The notes beneath the pieces were generated by a model. The model ran no database searches and was not told the origin of the DNA. It was given only the letters and a program-made list of their open reading frames with translations. A program made the position numbers and the translations under genes. A DNA stretch of 64,000 nucleotides, taken from positions 1,362,948-1,426,947 of the forward strand of contig NC_087069.1 of NCBI RefSeq assembly GCF_963678635.1. Direction: 5' to 3'. Shown one piece after another: positions 42,426 through 55,990 of this stretch (the stretch's first letter is position 1; every line of letters begins with the position of its first letter). This stretch comes from Symsagittifera roscoffensis (Eukaryota > Xenacoelomorpha > Acoela > Convolutidae).

Positions 42426-45400
42426 TCTGTAAGATTTTGGAGGAGGACATGGCGAAGAACGTGAGTCTGTGCTTGCACAATTCCTACTGCTTGAATAGGT
42501 AAACTAAAGTGAAGGGTTTCCGGAGCATCAACTGACAAATGGGGAATGCCCATGCCAATGTCTGACAGAGACATTTTGGTATCCGGAGCACTCGAACCTC
42601 TGCTTGATAAGGGACGTGGATGAAATTCGGTCAACAGGGCTACCCAATTACCAGCAGATGTTCACTCTTATTGTGGTGAGCACAATGATGGCGTCACGAT
42701 GGATCGTTGAGAACGTGACTGAACATCGAGAGTCGAGAGCACCAACAGTGGAGTCAATACATTTCATTGACTTTAGCCGAAGGCTTGAGCTATTCTAGAC
42801 TGCGCGTAAAGTATTCACTGTGCGCAAGAAGTGAGGCACATGTAGAGTCGCATGAGATTCTTTCCATGGTTTCGAGCGACGCTGACGCCGCGGCTGTATA
42901 CGGTGACGAAGAATCACATGAAGAAGCATCAGAAAGAATATCGACAGTTCTTGGCCGAGATCGGGCCCGAGGCCTTCAAGAGACCCTTGTTAACTCATCG
43001 TAACACGATAACCACGGGTTGAAAAAGGGTTGGTAGAGTGTCTCGAGATCACAGCCAAGCTAGGGAATCAATTTTGGAGGAGGACTTGGCAAAGAACGTG
43101 AGCCCGAGCTTGCACAATTCCTTCTGCTTGAATAGGTAAACTAAAGTGAAGGTTTGCCCAATCAGGCGAAAAAGCTACAAGAGCAAAAGGAATGGATGCC
43201 TTCCGATGACGAAGAAGAACTGGCAAGACAAGTTACGATGTCGAGTGTGTCAGGACCCAGTACCTCGAAGACAAGGGGCACGAGCTGAAGAGAGTGTTCA
43301 AGGGTTGGTTCTTGAGTCGAGAGCGGTGGAAAGAAAAAGGGGTTGAGTTTGAACTTAGATGAAATCTGAGGGCACGGAAAAAAATTTTAATAAAAAATTG
43401 TTGCTATTAGTATGTGGTTACGATGTACAAGAAGCAGAATTTGTTAAATTGTTAACGATTTGGCTCGACATGCGAAACTTATTGATAGTTTCTTGACGTA
43501 TTTCTTGTGCGATAGTTGTTAAGTCTTCTCCAAATGAAACAATTTTCTGAATAAAATCAATGTGTCTCAATCGATCTTTTCACAAAACATGAAGTTCCAA
43601 TTTCAGTCTCTATATCATCGAAGCTCTTAGATGGACCCCTTGTCTGTAGGATTTTGGAGGAGTACTTGGCAAAGAACGTGAGTCTGAGCTTGCACAATTC
43701 CTTCTACTTGATTAGGTAAACTAAAGTGAAGGGTTTGCCGAGTCAGGCGAAAAGGCTATAAGAGCAAAAGAATGGATGCGATCCTACGAACAGCTGAAGG
43801 CATGGGAAGGGATCGTGATCAGTTCCGATGACAAAGAAGAACTGGCAAGGCAAGTTACGAGGTCGAGTGTGTCAGGACCCAGCACCTCGGAGACATGGGG
43901 CACGAACTGAAGAGAGTGTTCAGGGATTGGTTCTTGAGTCGAGAGCGGGGGAAAGAAAAAGGGGCGTGAGTTTGATCTCTTGAGGCGGAGATGGGGTTTC
44001 CTGTGAGCGAGGCCTACAATCTACCCACGAATGCGAAGTTTGTGCTAGGATCAGTAATTGCCAACCTGTGCGGAAGCCATTATCCAATACACATGGCGGT
44101 GGTGGAAGCGTCTTGTCAGAGGATGTTAATCGACAAGACTTTTTCGGTGCTGAGAAGTGTGTAAGATTGGCACGAATGTCACACCACTCTCACAAGTTGT
44201 TGCAGAAGATACTAGGAGCAGTGGCTGGCGATCGAAAAGAGGACTTGAGTGAGATCTGGGGGGGGGGAAGCCCTGGAGTCTGGAAAATGAGAACACAAAA
44301 GACTTTGAAAGACAGAATACGATTGGAAAAGCGATGAATAGTGCCCCAGTCATGGATGCAAATGAGGTGACGCATAAGAAAAATATAGAGTTTGAACCTC
44401 TGTTGGAAAATTCGGGAGAATGCAACCTCCGGAGCATCAACTGACAAATGGGGAATGCCCATGCCAATGTCTGACAGAGACATTTTGGTATCCGGAGCAC
44501 TCGAACCTCTGCTTGATAAGGGACGTGGAAGAAATTCGGTCAACAGGGCTACCCAATCACCAGCAGAAGTTCACTCTTATTGTGGTGAGCACGATGATGG
44601 CGTCGCGATGGATCGAGGAGAACGTGACGAAACATCGAGAGTCGAGAGCACCAACAGTGGAGTCAATACATGTCATTTAATTTAGTCGGAGGCTTGAGCT
44701 GTTCTAGAATTCGCGTAAGGTATTCACTGTGCCCAAGAAGTGAGGCACGTGTAGAGTCGCATGAGATTCTTTCCATGGTTTCGAGCGACGCTGACGCCGC
44801 GGCTGTATACGGTGACGAAGAATCACATGAAGAAGCATCAGTAAGAATATCGAAAGTTCCTGGCCGAGATCGGGCCCGAAGTCTTCAAGAGACCCTTGCT
44901 AACTCATCATAACACGATAACCACGGGTAGAAAAAGGGATGGTATACTGTCTCGAGATCACAGCCAAGCTAGGGGATCAATTTTGGAGGAGGACTTGGCA
45001 AAGAACGTGAGCCCGAGCTTGCACAATTCCTTCTGCTTGAATAGGTAAACTAAAGTGAAGGGTTTGCCCAATCAGGCGAAAAGGCTACAAGAGCAAAAGG
45101 AATGGATGCCTTCCGAATGACGAAGAAGAACTGGCAAGACAAGTTACGATGTCGAGTGTGTCAGGACCCAGTACCTCGAAGACAAGGGGCACGAGCTGAA
45201 GAGAGTGTTCAGGGGTTGGTTCTTGAGTCGAGAGCGGTGGAAAGAAAAAGGGGTTGAGTTTGAACTTAGATGAAATCTGAGGGCACGGAAAAAATGTTAA
45301 TAAAAAATTATTGCTATTAGTTTTTGGTTACGATGTACAAGAAGCAGAATTTGTTAATTTGTTAACGATTTGGCTCGACATAAGAAAATTATTGATAGTT

Positions 45401-48400
45401 TCTTGACGTATTTCATGTGCCATAGTTGTTAAGTCTTCTCCAAATGAAAAATTTTCTGAACAAAGTCAATGTGTCTCAATCGATCTTTTCACAAAACATG
45501 AAGTTCCAATTTCAGTCTCTATATCATCGAAGCTCTTAGATGGACCCCATGTCTGTAAGATTTTGGAGGAGGACATGGCGAAGAACGTGAGTCTGTGCTT
45601 GCACAATTCCTACTGCTTGAATAGGTAAACTAAAGTGAAGGGTTTGCCGAGTCAGGCGAAAAGGCTATAAGAGCAAAAGGAATGGATGCGATCCTACGAA
45701 CAGCTGAAGGCATGGGAAGGTATCGTGATCAGTTCCGATGACGAAGAAGAACTGGCAAGGCAAGTTACGATGTCGAGTGTGTCAGGACCCAGCACCTCGA
45801 AGACAAGGGGCACGAACTGATGAGAGTGTTTAGGGATTGGTTCTTGAAGCGAGAGCGCGGAAAGAAAAAGGGGCGTGAGTTTGATCTCTTGAGGCGGAGA
45901 TGGGGTTTCCTATGAGCGAGACCTACAATCTACCCACGAATGCGAAGTTTGTGGTAGGATCAGTAATGGCCAACCTGTGCGGAAGCCATTATCCACAACA
46001 CATGGCGATGGTGGAAGCGTCTAGTCAGATGGTCTTAATCGACAAGACTTTTTCGGTGCTGAGAAGTGTGTACGATTGGCGCGAATGTCACACCACACTC
46101 ACAAGTTGTTGCAGAAGGTACTAGGAGCAGTTTCTGGCGATCGAAAGGAGGACATGAGTGAGATCTGGGGGGAGAGCTCTGGCGTCTGGAAAAGGAGAAC
46201 ACAAAAGACTTTGAAAGACAGAATACGATTGGAAAAGCGATGAATAGTGCCCCAGCCATTGAAGCAAACGAGGTGACGCATGAAAAAATGATAGAATTTG
46301 AACCTCTGTTGAAAACTTCGGGAGAACGCAACCTCCGAAGCATCAGCTGACAAACGGGGAATGCCCATGCCAATGTCTGACAGAGACATTTTGGTATCCG
46401 GAGCACTCGAACCTCTGCTTGATATGGGACGTGGAAGAAATTCGGTCAGTAGGGCTACCCAGTCACCAGCCAGTAGAATTTCACTCTTTTTGTTGTGAGC
46501 ACGATGCTGGCGTCGCGATGGATCGAGGAGAACGTGACGAAACATCGAGAGTCGAGAGCACCAACAAAGGAGTCAATACATTTCATTGACTTTAGCCGAA
46601 GGCTTGAGCTATTCTAGACTGCGCGTAAAGTATTCACTGTGCGCAAGAAGTGAGGCACATGTAGAGTCGCATGAGATTCTTTCCATGGTTTCGAGCGACG
46701 CTGACGCCGCGGCTGTATACGGTGACGAAGAATCACATGAAGAAGCATCAGAAAGAATATCGACAGTTCTTGGCCGAGATCGGGCCCGAGCCCTTCAAGA
46801 GACCCTTGTTAACTCATCGTAACACGATAACCACGGGTTGAAAAAGGGTTGGTAGAGTGTCTCGAGATCACAGCCAAGCTAGGGAATCAATTTTGGAGGA
46901 GTACTTGGCAAAGTACGTGAATCTGAGCTTGCACAATTCCTTCTGCTTCAATAGGTAAACAAAAGTGAACGGTTTGCCAAATCAGGCGAAAAGGCTATAA
47001 GAGCATAAGGAATGGATGCGATCCTCGAACAGCTGAAGGCATGGGAAGGGATCGTGATCAGTTCCGATGACAAAGAAGAACTGGCAAGGCAAGTTACGAG
47101 GTCGAGTGTGTCAGGACCCAGCACCTCGAAGACAAGGGGCACGAACTGAAGAGAGTGTTCCGGGATTGGTTCTTGAGTCGAGAGCGGGGGAAAAAAAGGG
47201 GCGTGAGTTTGATCTCTTGAGGCGGAGATGGGGTTTCCTGTGAGCGAGGCTTACAATCTACCCACGAATGCGAAGTTTGTGCTAGGATCAGTAATGGCCA
47301 ACCTGTGCGGAAGCCATTATCCAATACACATGGCGGTGGTGGAAGCTTCTACTCAGAGGGTGTTAATCGACAAGACTTTTTCGGTGCTGAGAAGTGTGTA
47401 CGATTGGCACGAATGTCACACCACTCTCACAAGTTGTTGCAGAAGATTTTAGGAGCAGTGCCTGGCGATCGAAAAGAGGACTTGAGTGAGATCTGGGAGG
47501 AGAGCTCTGGAGTCCGGAAAAGGAGAACACAAAAGACTTTGAAAGACAGAATACGATTGGAAAAGCGATGAATAGTGCCCCAGTCATGGAAGCAAACGAG
47601 GTGACGCATAAGAAAATGATAGATTTTGAACCTCTGTTGGAAACTTCGGGAGAACGCAACCTCCGGAGCATCAACTGACAAATGAGGAATGCCCATGCCA
47701 ATGTCTGACAGAGACATTTTGGTATCCGGAGCACTCGAACCTCTGCTTGATAAGGGACGTGGAAGAAATTCGGTCAACAGGGCTACCCAATTACCAGCAG
47801 ATGTTCACTCTTATTGTGGTGAGCACAATGATGGCGTCACGATGGATCGTTGAGAACGTGACTGAACATCGAGAGTCAAGAGCACCAACAGTGGAGTCAA
47901 TACATGTCATTTACTTTAGCCGGAGGCTTGAGCTGTTCTAGAATGCGCGCAAGGTATTCACTGTGCCCAAGAAGTGAGGCACGTGTAGAGTCGCATGAGA
48001 TTCTTTCCATGGTTTCGAGCGACGCTGACGCCGCGGCTGTATACGGTGACGAAGAATCACATGAAGAAGCATCAGAAAGAATATCGAAAATTCCTGGCCG
48101 AGATCGGGCCCGAGGCCTTCAAGAGACCCTTGTTAACTCATCGTAACACGATAACCACGGGTTGAAAAAGGGTTGGTAGTGTGTCTCGAGATCACAGCCA
48201 AGCTAGGGAATCAATTTTGGAGGAGTACTTGGCAAAGAACGTGAATCTGAGCTTGCACAATTCCTTCTGCTTGAATAGGTAAGCAAAAGTGAACGGTTTG
48301 CCGAATCAGGCGAAAAGGCTATAAGAGCATAAGGAATGGATGCGATCCTACGAACAGCTGAAGGCATGGGAAGGGATCGTGATCAGTTCCGATGACAAAG

Positions 48401-49835
48401 AAGAACTGGCAAGGCAAGTTACGAGGTCGAGTGTGTCAGGACCCAGCACCTCGAAGACAAGGGGCACGAACTGAAGAGATTGTTCCGGGATTGGTTCTTG
48501 AGTCGAGAGCGGGGGAAAGAAAAAGGGGTGTGAGTTTGATCTCTTGAGGCGGAGGTGGGGTTTCCTGTGAGCGAGGCTTACAATCTACCCACGAATGCGA
48601 AGTTTGTGCTAGGATCAGTAATGGCCAACCTGTGCGGAAGCCATTATCCAATACACATGGCGGTGGTGGAAGCTTCTACTCAGAGGGTGTTAATCGACAA
48701 GACTTTTTTGGTGCTGAGATGTGTGTACGACTGGCACGAATGTCACACCACTCTCACAAGTTGTTGCAGAAGATTTTAGGAGCAGTTCCTGGCGATCGAA
48801 AAGAGGACTTGAGTGAGATCTGGGAGGAGAGCTCTGGAGTCTGGAAAAGGAGAACACAAAAGACTTTGAAAGACAGAATACGATTGGAAAAGCGATGAAT
48901 AGTGCCCCAGTCATGAAAGCAAACGAGGTGACGCATAAGAAAATGATAGAGTTTGAACCTCTGTTGGAAACTTCGGGAGAACGCAACCTCCGGAGCATCA
49001 ACTGACAAATGGGGAATGCCCATGCTAATGTCTGACAGAGACATTTTGGTATCCGGAGCACTCGAACCTCTGCTTGATAAGGGACGTGGAAGAAATTCGG
49101 TCAACAGGGCTACCCAATTACCAGCAGAAGTTCACTCTTATTGTGGTGAGCACAATGATGGCGTCACGATGGATCGTTGAGAACGTGACTGAACATCGAG
49201 AGTCGAGAGCACCAACAGTGGAGTCAATACATGTCATTTACTTTAGCCGGAGGCTTGAGCTGTTCTAGAATGCGCGTAGGGTATTCACTGTGCCCAAGAC
49301 GTGAGGCACGTGTAGAGTCGCATAAGATTCTTTCCATGGTTTTGAGCGACGCTGACGCCGCGGCTGTATACGGTGACGAAGAATCACATGAAGAAGCATC
49401 AGAAAGAATATCGAAAATTCCTGGCCGAGATCGGGCCCGAAGTTTTCAAAAGACCCTTGCTAACTCATCGTAACACGATAACCACGGGTTGAAAAAGGGT
49501 TTGAAGGAGGACTTGGCAAAGAACGTGAGCCCGAGCTTGCACAATTCCTTCTGCTTGAATAGGTAATCTAAAGTGAAAGGTTTGCCGAATTAGACGAAAA
49601 GGCTACAAGAGCAAAAGGAATGGATGCGATCCTACGAATAGCTGAGGGCATGGGAAGGGATCGTGGTCAGTTCCGATGACGAAGAAGAACTGGTAAGGCA
49701 AGTTACGATGTCGAGTGTGTCAGGACCCAGCACCTCGAAGACAAGGGGCACGAGCTGGAGAGAGTGTTCAGGGGTTGGTTTTTGAGTCGAGAGCGGTTGA
49801 AAGAAAAAGGGGTTGAGTTTGAACTTAGATGAAAT
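42425..49835 (+). repeat. Gene X tandem array B (about four full and several partial units)
   Basis: Anchor phrases occur at about 42437, 43073, 43653, 44981, 45560, 46892, 48218 and 49502. Full units span 43.65-44.98, 45.56-46.89, 46.89-48.22 and 48.22-49.50 kb; the others are cut. At 43.41-43.64 and 45.33-45.56 kb the units are separated by ~230 bp that also occurs at 42.19-42.42 and 52.77-53.0 kb (GATGTACAAGAAGCAGAATT ...). So parts of the peptide block were copied into the array. Units here lack one T after RSIN compared with array A, giving a shared frameshift. Confidence 0.75.
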
Positions 49836-52800
49836 CTGAGGGCACGGTAAAAATTTTTAAGAAAAAATTATTGCTATTAGTATACTATATCTACTATATA
49901 AATCAAATTGCTGCATGACAATTTTCTGAAGGGGCTAAGCAAAAATTATTCAAATAACAGCTTACAAAGCAGAAAATCATTTTGCAGGTGTATGCAGATT
50001 TAGATTGCTGTTTAGCAATAATGCGACAAATTTGAATGGCTGTGATTTTTTGGGTGTGGATAAAGTTAAATATGTTGCAAATTTCTGTGAATGACCGTCG
50101 GCACTGTATCTTGAGACACAATCAACTTTCTGGGGGCTCACTGACAGACAACGACACGCGATGAGGACATCGATCTTGAGTCCGGGCTGTATGTGCCAGT
50201 CGGTCATATTTGGAAGTTTGACTTTGAGCAATGTTTAGTATTGATTTTGGGGTGGAATGCAATTTTTCAAAAATTCGAATTGAGCAAGTCATGCTCAAGT
50301 TTCTCGCGACAACTGGAAAAACAAGAAAAAAAGATCTACAAGATTTGAACTACAATTGCAAAAAAGTAGTACAGAAACACGAGCGTGAAATTGCTTTTCG
50401 CAATTTTGCCGTATAAATCGAACGAGTAAAGCTGTCTCATTCCTAGAGAAAGAACAAGTGTGACGAGAAGAGAAAAAGAAAATTTGAGTTGACCAGAGTG
50501 AACCTTTGGTGGAAAGGTGGACAGCTGAAGCTGCCCAATAGTCAAAACAGAAAACTTGTGTCTTGAGTTAAAACTTATTGATTCCAAACTTCTTAAACTT
50601 GATTACTGGATTACTTCTAGAGTCGCTGACTAATTTAGTTACTCAATTATAGAATTCGCGTCGGTATGTAAATACCAATTTAATTTTCTTGAGTATGTTT
50701 TACCTTGTTATGTTATGTTGAATTAGGACTTTTAGGTTGATCCATCTGAACTATATAACTATGTACGTTAGGCTCCGACCCTGTTTTAGACGGCGTTCGT
50801 GTGTTTTGGATTTTTTGAGACCTAAGCATGGGGGCATTCTAAGAGTGGGGGTAATCTGGTAGTAGAAGCTTTAACCGAATTGGCTCCGACCGTTTGAGGT
50901 AGAAAAAAACAAAGAGATTATGTCCCTGACTCTTGAAGCAATGGTTGTAGGGCTTATTTTTCTTTAACCTCATTTGTGACTTAGTTAGGCAATTGTTAGA
51001 GAATACAATGATCAAATGAGTCGAAATGATCAAAATGAACAGAATTAATGCAAATTGCAGTTTTTGATTATGTTTGATAAATAAAACTGCCAAAAACAGT
51101 TTGCTTGTTGCCCAAAACAGTGTCCAAAAATTATTAGCGAGTCTTTTTTTAGATCGAGTTAGGACAGCATAAAACTTCCTATTTCTTTTTAACCTCAAAT
51201 GTGACTTAGGCGATTGTTACTGAATACAATGAGTCGAAAAGATCAAAATGAGTCGAAATAAAGCAAATTGCAGTTTTTGATTACGTTTGGCAAATGAATT
51301 TGCCCAAAACAGTTATTAGCGAGTCTTTTTTTCGGATCGAGTTAGGACAGCATAAAATTAGTCATCTTTTGAACTATGAGAAAAGCACTCTCCCTCAAAA
51401 AAATGGTTCATCTTCACGATTTGCACTGCTAATAGCATTCTAGTACTTTTTTTTCTATTCCGCTACCAGTAATCAAATGTAATCTAAGTATTTACCACCA
51501 CCTTTCCCGAAAGTGATGTTAAAAATACTAATATTACTATATGGGATAGACGGTCATTAAATTAGTTATGTCAATTATAGTATCAATCATAGGGAGCATG
51601 CTTTGGGTTGATTAATGAGGCATGTTGATATGTATACAAGAGAGCAAAACTGCAAGTTTTGGTGCAAGTTTTGTTGGAATTGATAGATGAAAACATGAAC
51701 CATTTTGAAAAGCGGGAATGCAGTAAGCTGTTTTAAATTCTTAGTTCATTCTTAGTTGTCAGTGCAGTAGCAGTTGTTACTTGTGATTCTGCAGCTTAAT
51801 ACGAGCAGTTGAGGTTCATGCACACCTGTCCTGGAAAACAGTCAGAGTTGGTTAAACAAGACTTTCGCTTCTGCTCAACAACATCTCTTTTGCCCGGGTA
51901 ACATTTTTGCCCAAGACACGCCATATGACCTGGACACTCATAGCTAGTCATACACCTGATATTTTGAGCCATGCTCTGTTGAAGAGCCATGCAGAAAACT
52001 ATAGCAATGATGAGAAAGTATTTCATTATGATTCGAATGATTAGTTGCAAAAATTCACGGTACAAAAAACTGAAATTCCCGCAGAGAATGAACTATACGT
52101 GTGATAGAGTTTTAAATAAAAACGCAAAATTACAAGAAACACAAAGATGCTCACAAAAAAGTCCACATATAAACACACATCTTCGCCGCTTTTGCTGATC
52201 TTTAAAAAGAAGCGTTAAAAAATCCACATATTTGTCTGGCGGTTCATTGTCATGAGTTCAGAAGCAACCGACATGTTTTTAACTGGTCTCTATGGTTGAA
52301 AATAATTAATAGTGAATTTTCTATGCAGATGAAAACCAAACAGTAATTGGAAAAAATCATTTGATGTGTACAAATGCTGACAAAACTCTAACAAAGTAAA
52401 AGTAGAAATCTTTGATTTTGTAGATGATTGCAGCCATGAACGTCAAAAAACAAAGTGGATCAACTTTCAAAAAAATCAGTTTGATAAATAACGTTATAGT
52501 TGGCTGCTTTGCTGAAAGACTTTTTTTGAAAAAGTACTCTGTATGTGAGTTGTTTTTATCCAACAAAGACAGGAAACCAAACAAAGATCACTTTTTTGTA
52601 ATAGCCATGTACAGGAATGGAGAAAAAGATCTCGACTCTCACACTTCGAGATACTTAAATACTTAAAAAAACTTTTTAGCATAGTCTTGTTATCATTCCA
52701 AAAGATTTTTTTTGAGTTTCCGTAAAAAACTCACCTACTGTTTAAAAACAAAAGAAAACAACATCTTTGTTTGTGGTTACGATGTACAAGAAGCAGAACT

Positions 52801-53010
52801 TTTTAAATTTGTTAACGATTTGGTTCGACACGCGAAAATTATTGATAGTTTCCTGACATACTTCATGTGCCATAGTTGTGAAGTTTTCTCCAAATGAAAC
52901 AATTTTCTGAATAAAATCAATGTGTCTCAATCGATCCTTTCACAAAACATGAAGTTCCAATTTCGGTCTCTTTATCATCGAAGCTTTTAGATGAACCCAT
53001 TGTCTGTAAA
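49770..53010. repeat. Duplicated block with peptide gene, copy 2
   Basis: Second copy of 39110-42425. Homology stops at ~53008, just after the ATCGAAGCTTTTAGATGAACC phrase; in copy 1, array B starts at the same point. One ~60-bp stretch after the gene X flank is shorter here (near 50860). Confidence 0.8.
51796..52026 (-). CDS. Secreted precursor of two four-cysteine peptides, copy 2
   Basis: 76 codons, ATG at 52024-52026. It differs from copy 1 by Val to Phe in the signal peptide and Asn to Ser in the first peptide (CMTSYEC); all eight cysteines, GKR and KRK are kept. Two non-synonymous changes and an intact frame in a duplicated block are consistent with function in both copies. Flanking non-coding sequence, including the TATA-like box, is also duplicated. 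Confidence 0.7.
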   Translation of the reverse strand: MKYFLIIAIVFCMALQQSMAQNIRCMTSYECPGHMACLGQKCYPGKRDVVEQKRKSCLTNSDCFPGQVCMNLNCSY

Positions 53011-55860
53011 ACAAGGTTACATAGAACCTGATCATGGAAAATTTATGCAATTACTAACTAGTGGCCGAGAAAAATAAGCTGGAGATGAGAAAGTTTCAGA
53101 AAAACCAATAGAAACCTGAACAAATATGTGATTATTTCACCTATTCTAGTTTTTTTAGTTGTAGAAATCTCAGCTCATACCTTTAAATCATGATAAAAAA
53201 ATAAAATATCGTTAAATAAAAACATCAACAGTTTTACATGTTTCATGTTCGAAGATGTACAAATTATAGCCATCAAAGTTTTTCTAGTATAACATAATCC
53301 TTTTACATTTTGCGAACACTAGATGCCAAGCGAAACTAGGAAGTTTTTCCCTTTGACAGCTCAGAAAAGCTAGATTGTTTACAATTGCCAAGGTATGAAA
53401 CACTTTTCATAATCAGAGAAACAACAATCCGCTAGATAAAGACAGAACCAACTAAGACAAATTGAGAAGCAAAAAATGGTTTCGATGAAAAACAAGTGCT
53501 AAAGTGGCTTCGAATCAATATAGTGCCTCAATCTAGTTGGGATGATTACATGAGACTTGGCAGTGGGAAGAAGTGTCTGTGTTCAAAGACTTGCAAAGGT
53601 GAAGTTGAAATTTCAACCCTCGAATCCTGCAAAAAGCCCAATTTAACCCCAATTAGGGAATTGATTTAATGAAACTAGGATATTTTGTAGACCGTCCACT
53701 GTATTCAATCGGCAGCTGTAGTTGATGAGAACTTCTTTGAAAACCCTTCAAGGCGTTGCTAGCTTAAGCAATATCAGCTATTACTTCTATCTTTATTTTA
53801 CATTTTATTTAGTTTTGTAGAAACATCTAACAGTTTTGATGCAAAAAAAATTGTACAGTCAGTGGTTGGGGTTAGAAAAGAAGGAAATGGAAACTCTTGT
53901 GATAATTGTAGCCAAAACAACGATGCCTTTGGCTCATTGATATTGTATATTTCACCTCATTGTTACATCCAGGCAAACATTCTCTAAGTATTAATGATGA
54001 AAGGACTCACAAAGCAATCAAAGAGACCTATTTTGAACGTTTTGTTACAGCTGAGAAATATTTGTAGGAATTTAGGCTGCTAGGTTCTACAATTGAGCAC
54101 AAAGAACTTAAGTCTATTGCATTTTTCACTATGCAGTACGCCAAGCTGAGAAGGTTGGGACTATACAACAACTTAATTGAAAATTTCAATGGTGTGAACA
54201 ACTTTGAAAAAAATGAGAAAGACACGAGGCTATTTTTCCTTTTCCCCCGACCTGCAATTTTTTTACTAAAAACTTTCTGTTGGCCTTGTGCGATCGTTAT
54301 GAAAATTGACATGTGGACTGATTAGGCGGTGCCAAACATTTTTAGTCTCCACAATTAATAATGTAAAACCACTCGTTACGCCATAAAAAAGATAGTTGTG
54401 TGTGTGTGTGGGGGGGGGGGGGTGTTAAAAGAGCCGGACACGATTTCTTCCTACTTTTTTGATTAAAACTTACTGACTGGTTGACTCTGTTTGATTCAGC
54501 CAGATAAGAGACAGATTCGGAAACAAGCCACAGGGAGTGAAAGTTGGAAAAGTCTTATTAGAACGAAGCAAAACCAACTTTTACACAAGCTGAAAGCTCA
54601 CAACGATAAAACTTGTGAGAACTGATTGTTACACCAAAAAAAGTACAATGCTATAATTGGTAATTCATAGAGTGAAAGAGTTTTTTTGTGATTAACTTGT
54701 TCTATAATCAGTGATGAGTTAGGTTAGGTTGTGTCTATAACTCATAGAGTAATTTCGGATAGGGTACACCGTCTGCTCGTTCGTCACGCTATCTTATTTT
54801 CGGCCGGATAGATTCGTGCAAATTCTTAGTCTAATACCGATCCTAATCTTACTCTTATAACTACTAGTCTCAGGTCGTTTAACTAGTCTCTGCTAGGCTC
54901 AATAGATCTAAAGTATACTGGTTTTATTGCGGCTGCTGAAGTACTCGGGAGAGGCAACTAATTTCTAAGTTAAATTCAAATCTCTCTGATGCTGAAACTA
55001 CAAGTAATTTCAGCACTTACAATTAGGTGGGTTGTTAGTTGGATGGATTGTGATTGGTTAATATTAAATATTTTACAGTGGTAAAATATCTAATTTATAA
55101 ATAATAAAATGTAGTTTAGATCAGGTTCCACCCATCCGGGGTTTACAGAGTTTTTGAGTTCTATTTCTTTCTTCTGCAATTGAAGGATGGATGATGAAAG
55201 TTGGTATGTGGCGAACATCATTTTTTTTCTTGTTCCCTGGAGAGGAGAGGTCCAGGAGACTAGAACCGTCGACATAATTTCTCTTCAAGAGAAACGTTCC
55301 AGAACGCTGGATTTAGGGATAGGAAGTTATCTTCTTGTCGTCTGTCAACGAATGCGATCCCCAATGAAATCGTTTAGTTTGCAGAATCCAAAATGCTTTG
55401 CTATGTCAGTTTTATTTGCATTTGTGGAGAACTGTTTTGTGATCAGCCTCATCTGGGAATGGCGTGAAATTCATGTTTGGAAGGAATGCCTTGTTACTCG
55501 GATCTGTACGTATACTTGAACATCGAGGTGGTCATTGGTCTGGTTCAATGAAGTCCTTTGCTGCGAAGTCAAGTCGTACTCTAAATCCTTTAAGTCGTGA
55601 TTGTGGGCGGCATGTCGGTTGTGGTTGGTAGCCATTCTTTTTGTTCAAGTTGTGATGGGATCTTCTAGTCTTTGGATGTTCGTCCTTGTTGTTGTGTGTG
55701 ATCTATGTACTGCATATTATGATTTACATTTTATAGATTTTAGTTAATTGTTTTTTAGTTATGATCTTGGTTGGTTGTTTTCACAAAAGCGTTTTTATTT
55801 TAGTTCAGTTATTTTGAAGAGTTACTCACCCTTGAGTACCTCTTATTAAAAATAGAAGTG
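53011..55860. other. Mostly non-coding region with a GT/G microsatellite
   Basis: No gene can be assigned firmly. An ATG-less plus frame at ~53466-53668 reads KQVLKWLRINIVPQSSWDDY and then CLCSKTCKGEVEISTLESC; it may be an exon or transposon relic. A plus frame ending at 54325 (KLRRLGLYNNLIENFNGVNN) and a 110-codon frame at 55187-55519 show no recognised motif. (GT)n followed by 13 G lies at 54396-54422. Confidence 0.3.
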
Positions 55861-55867
55861 TGTTCAC

Positions 55868-55990
55868 AAAGCTTGGGTGTAGCGCGGTGGGTTAGGCCGG
55901 CTATAAGCATGCTCAGGACGTCCTCTCTGGTGGGTTAGACCAGGAGTGGGAATATGGTTTCGGCTGTTTCTTTGAGGGGTCCTGTTTTGT
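55868..55990 (+). other. Possible tRNA-derived (SINE-like) head
   Basis: TGTAGCGCGGTGGGTTAGGC closely resembles a tRNA A box and D loop, and GGTTAGACC ~60 bp later is a poor B-box match. The acceptor and T arms do not fold convincingly, so it is not a functional tRNA. Weakly supported. Confidence 0.2.

Noticed and set aside
55187-55519. 110-codon plus frame starting with ATG
   Set aside because: No motif, no splice or poly(A) context; length is compatible with chance in this composition.
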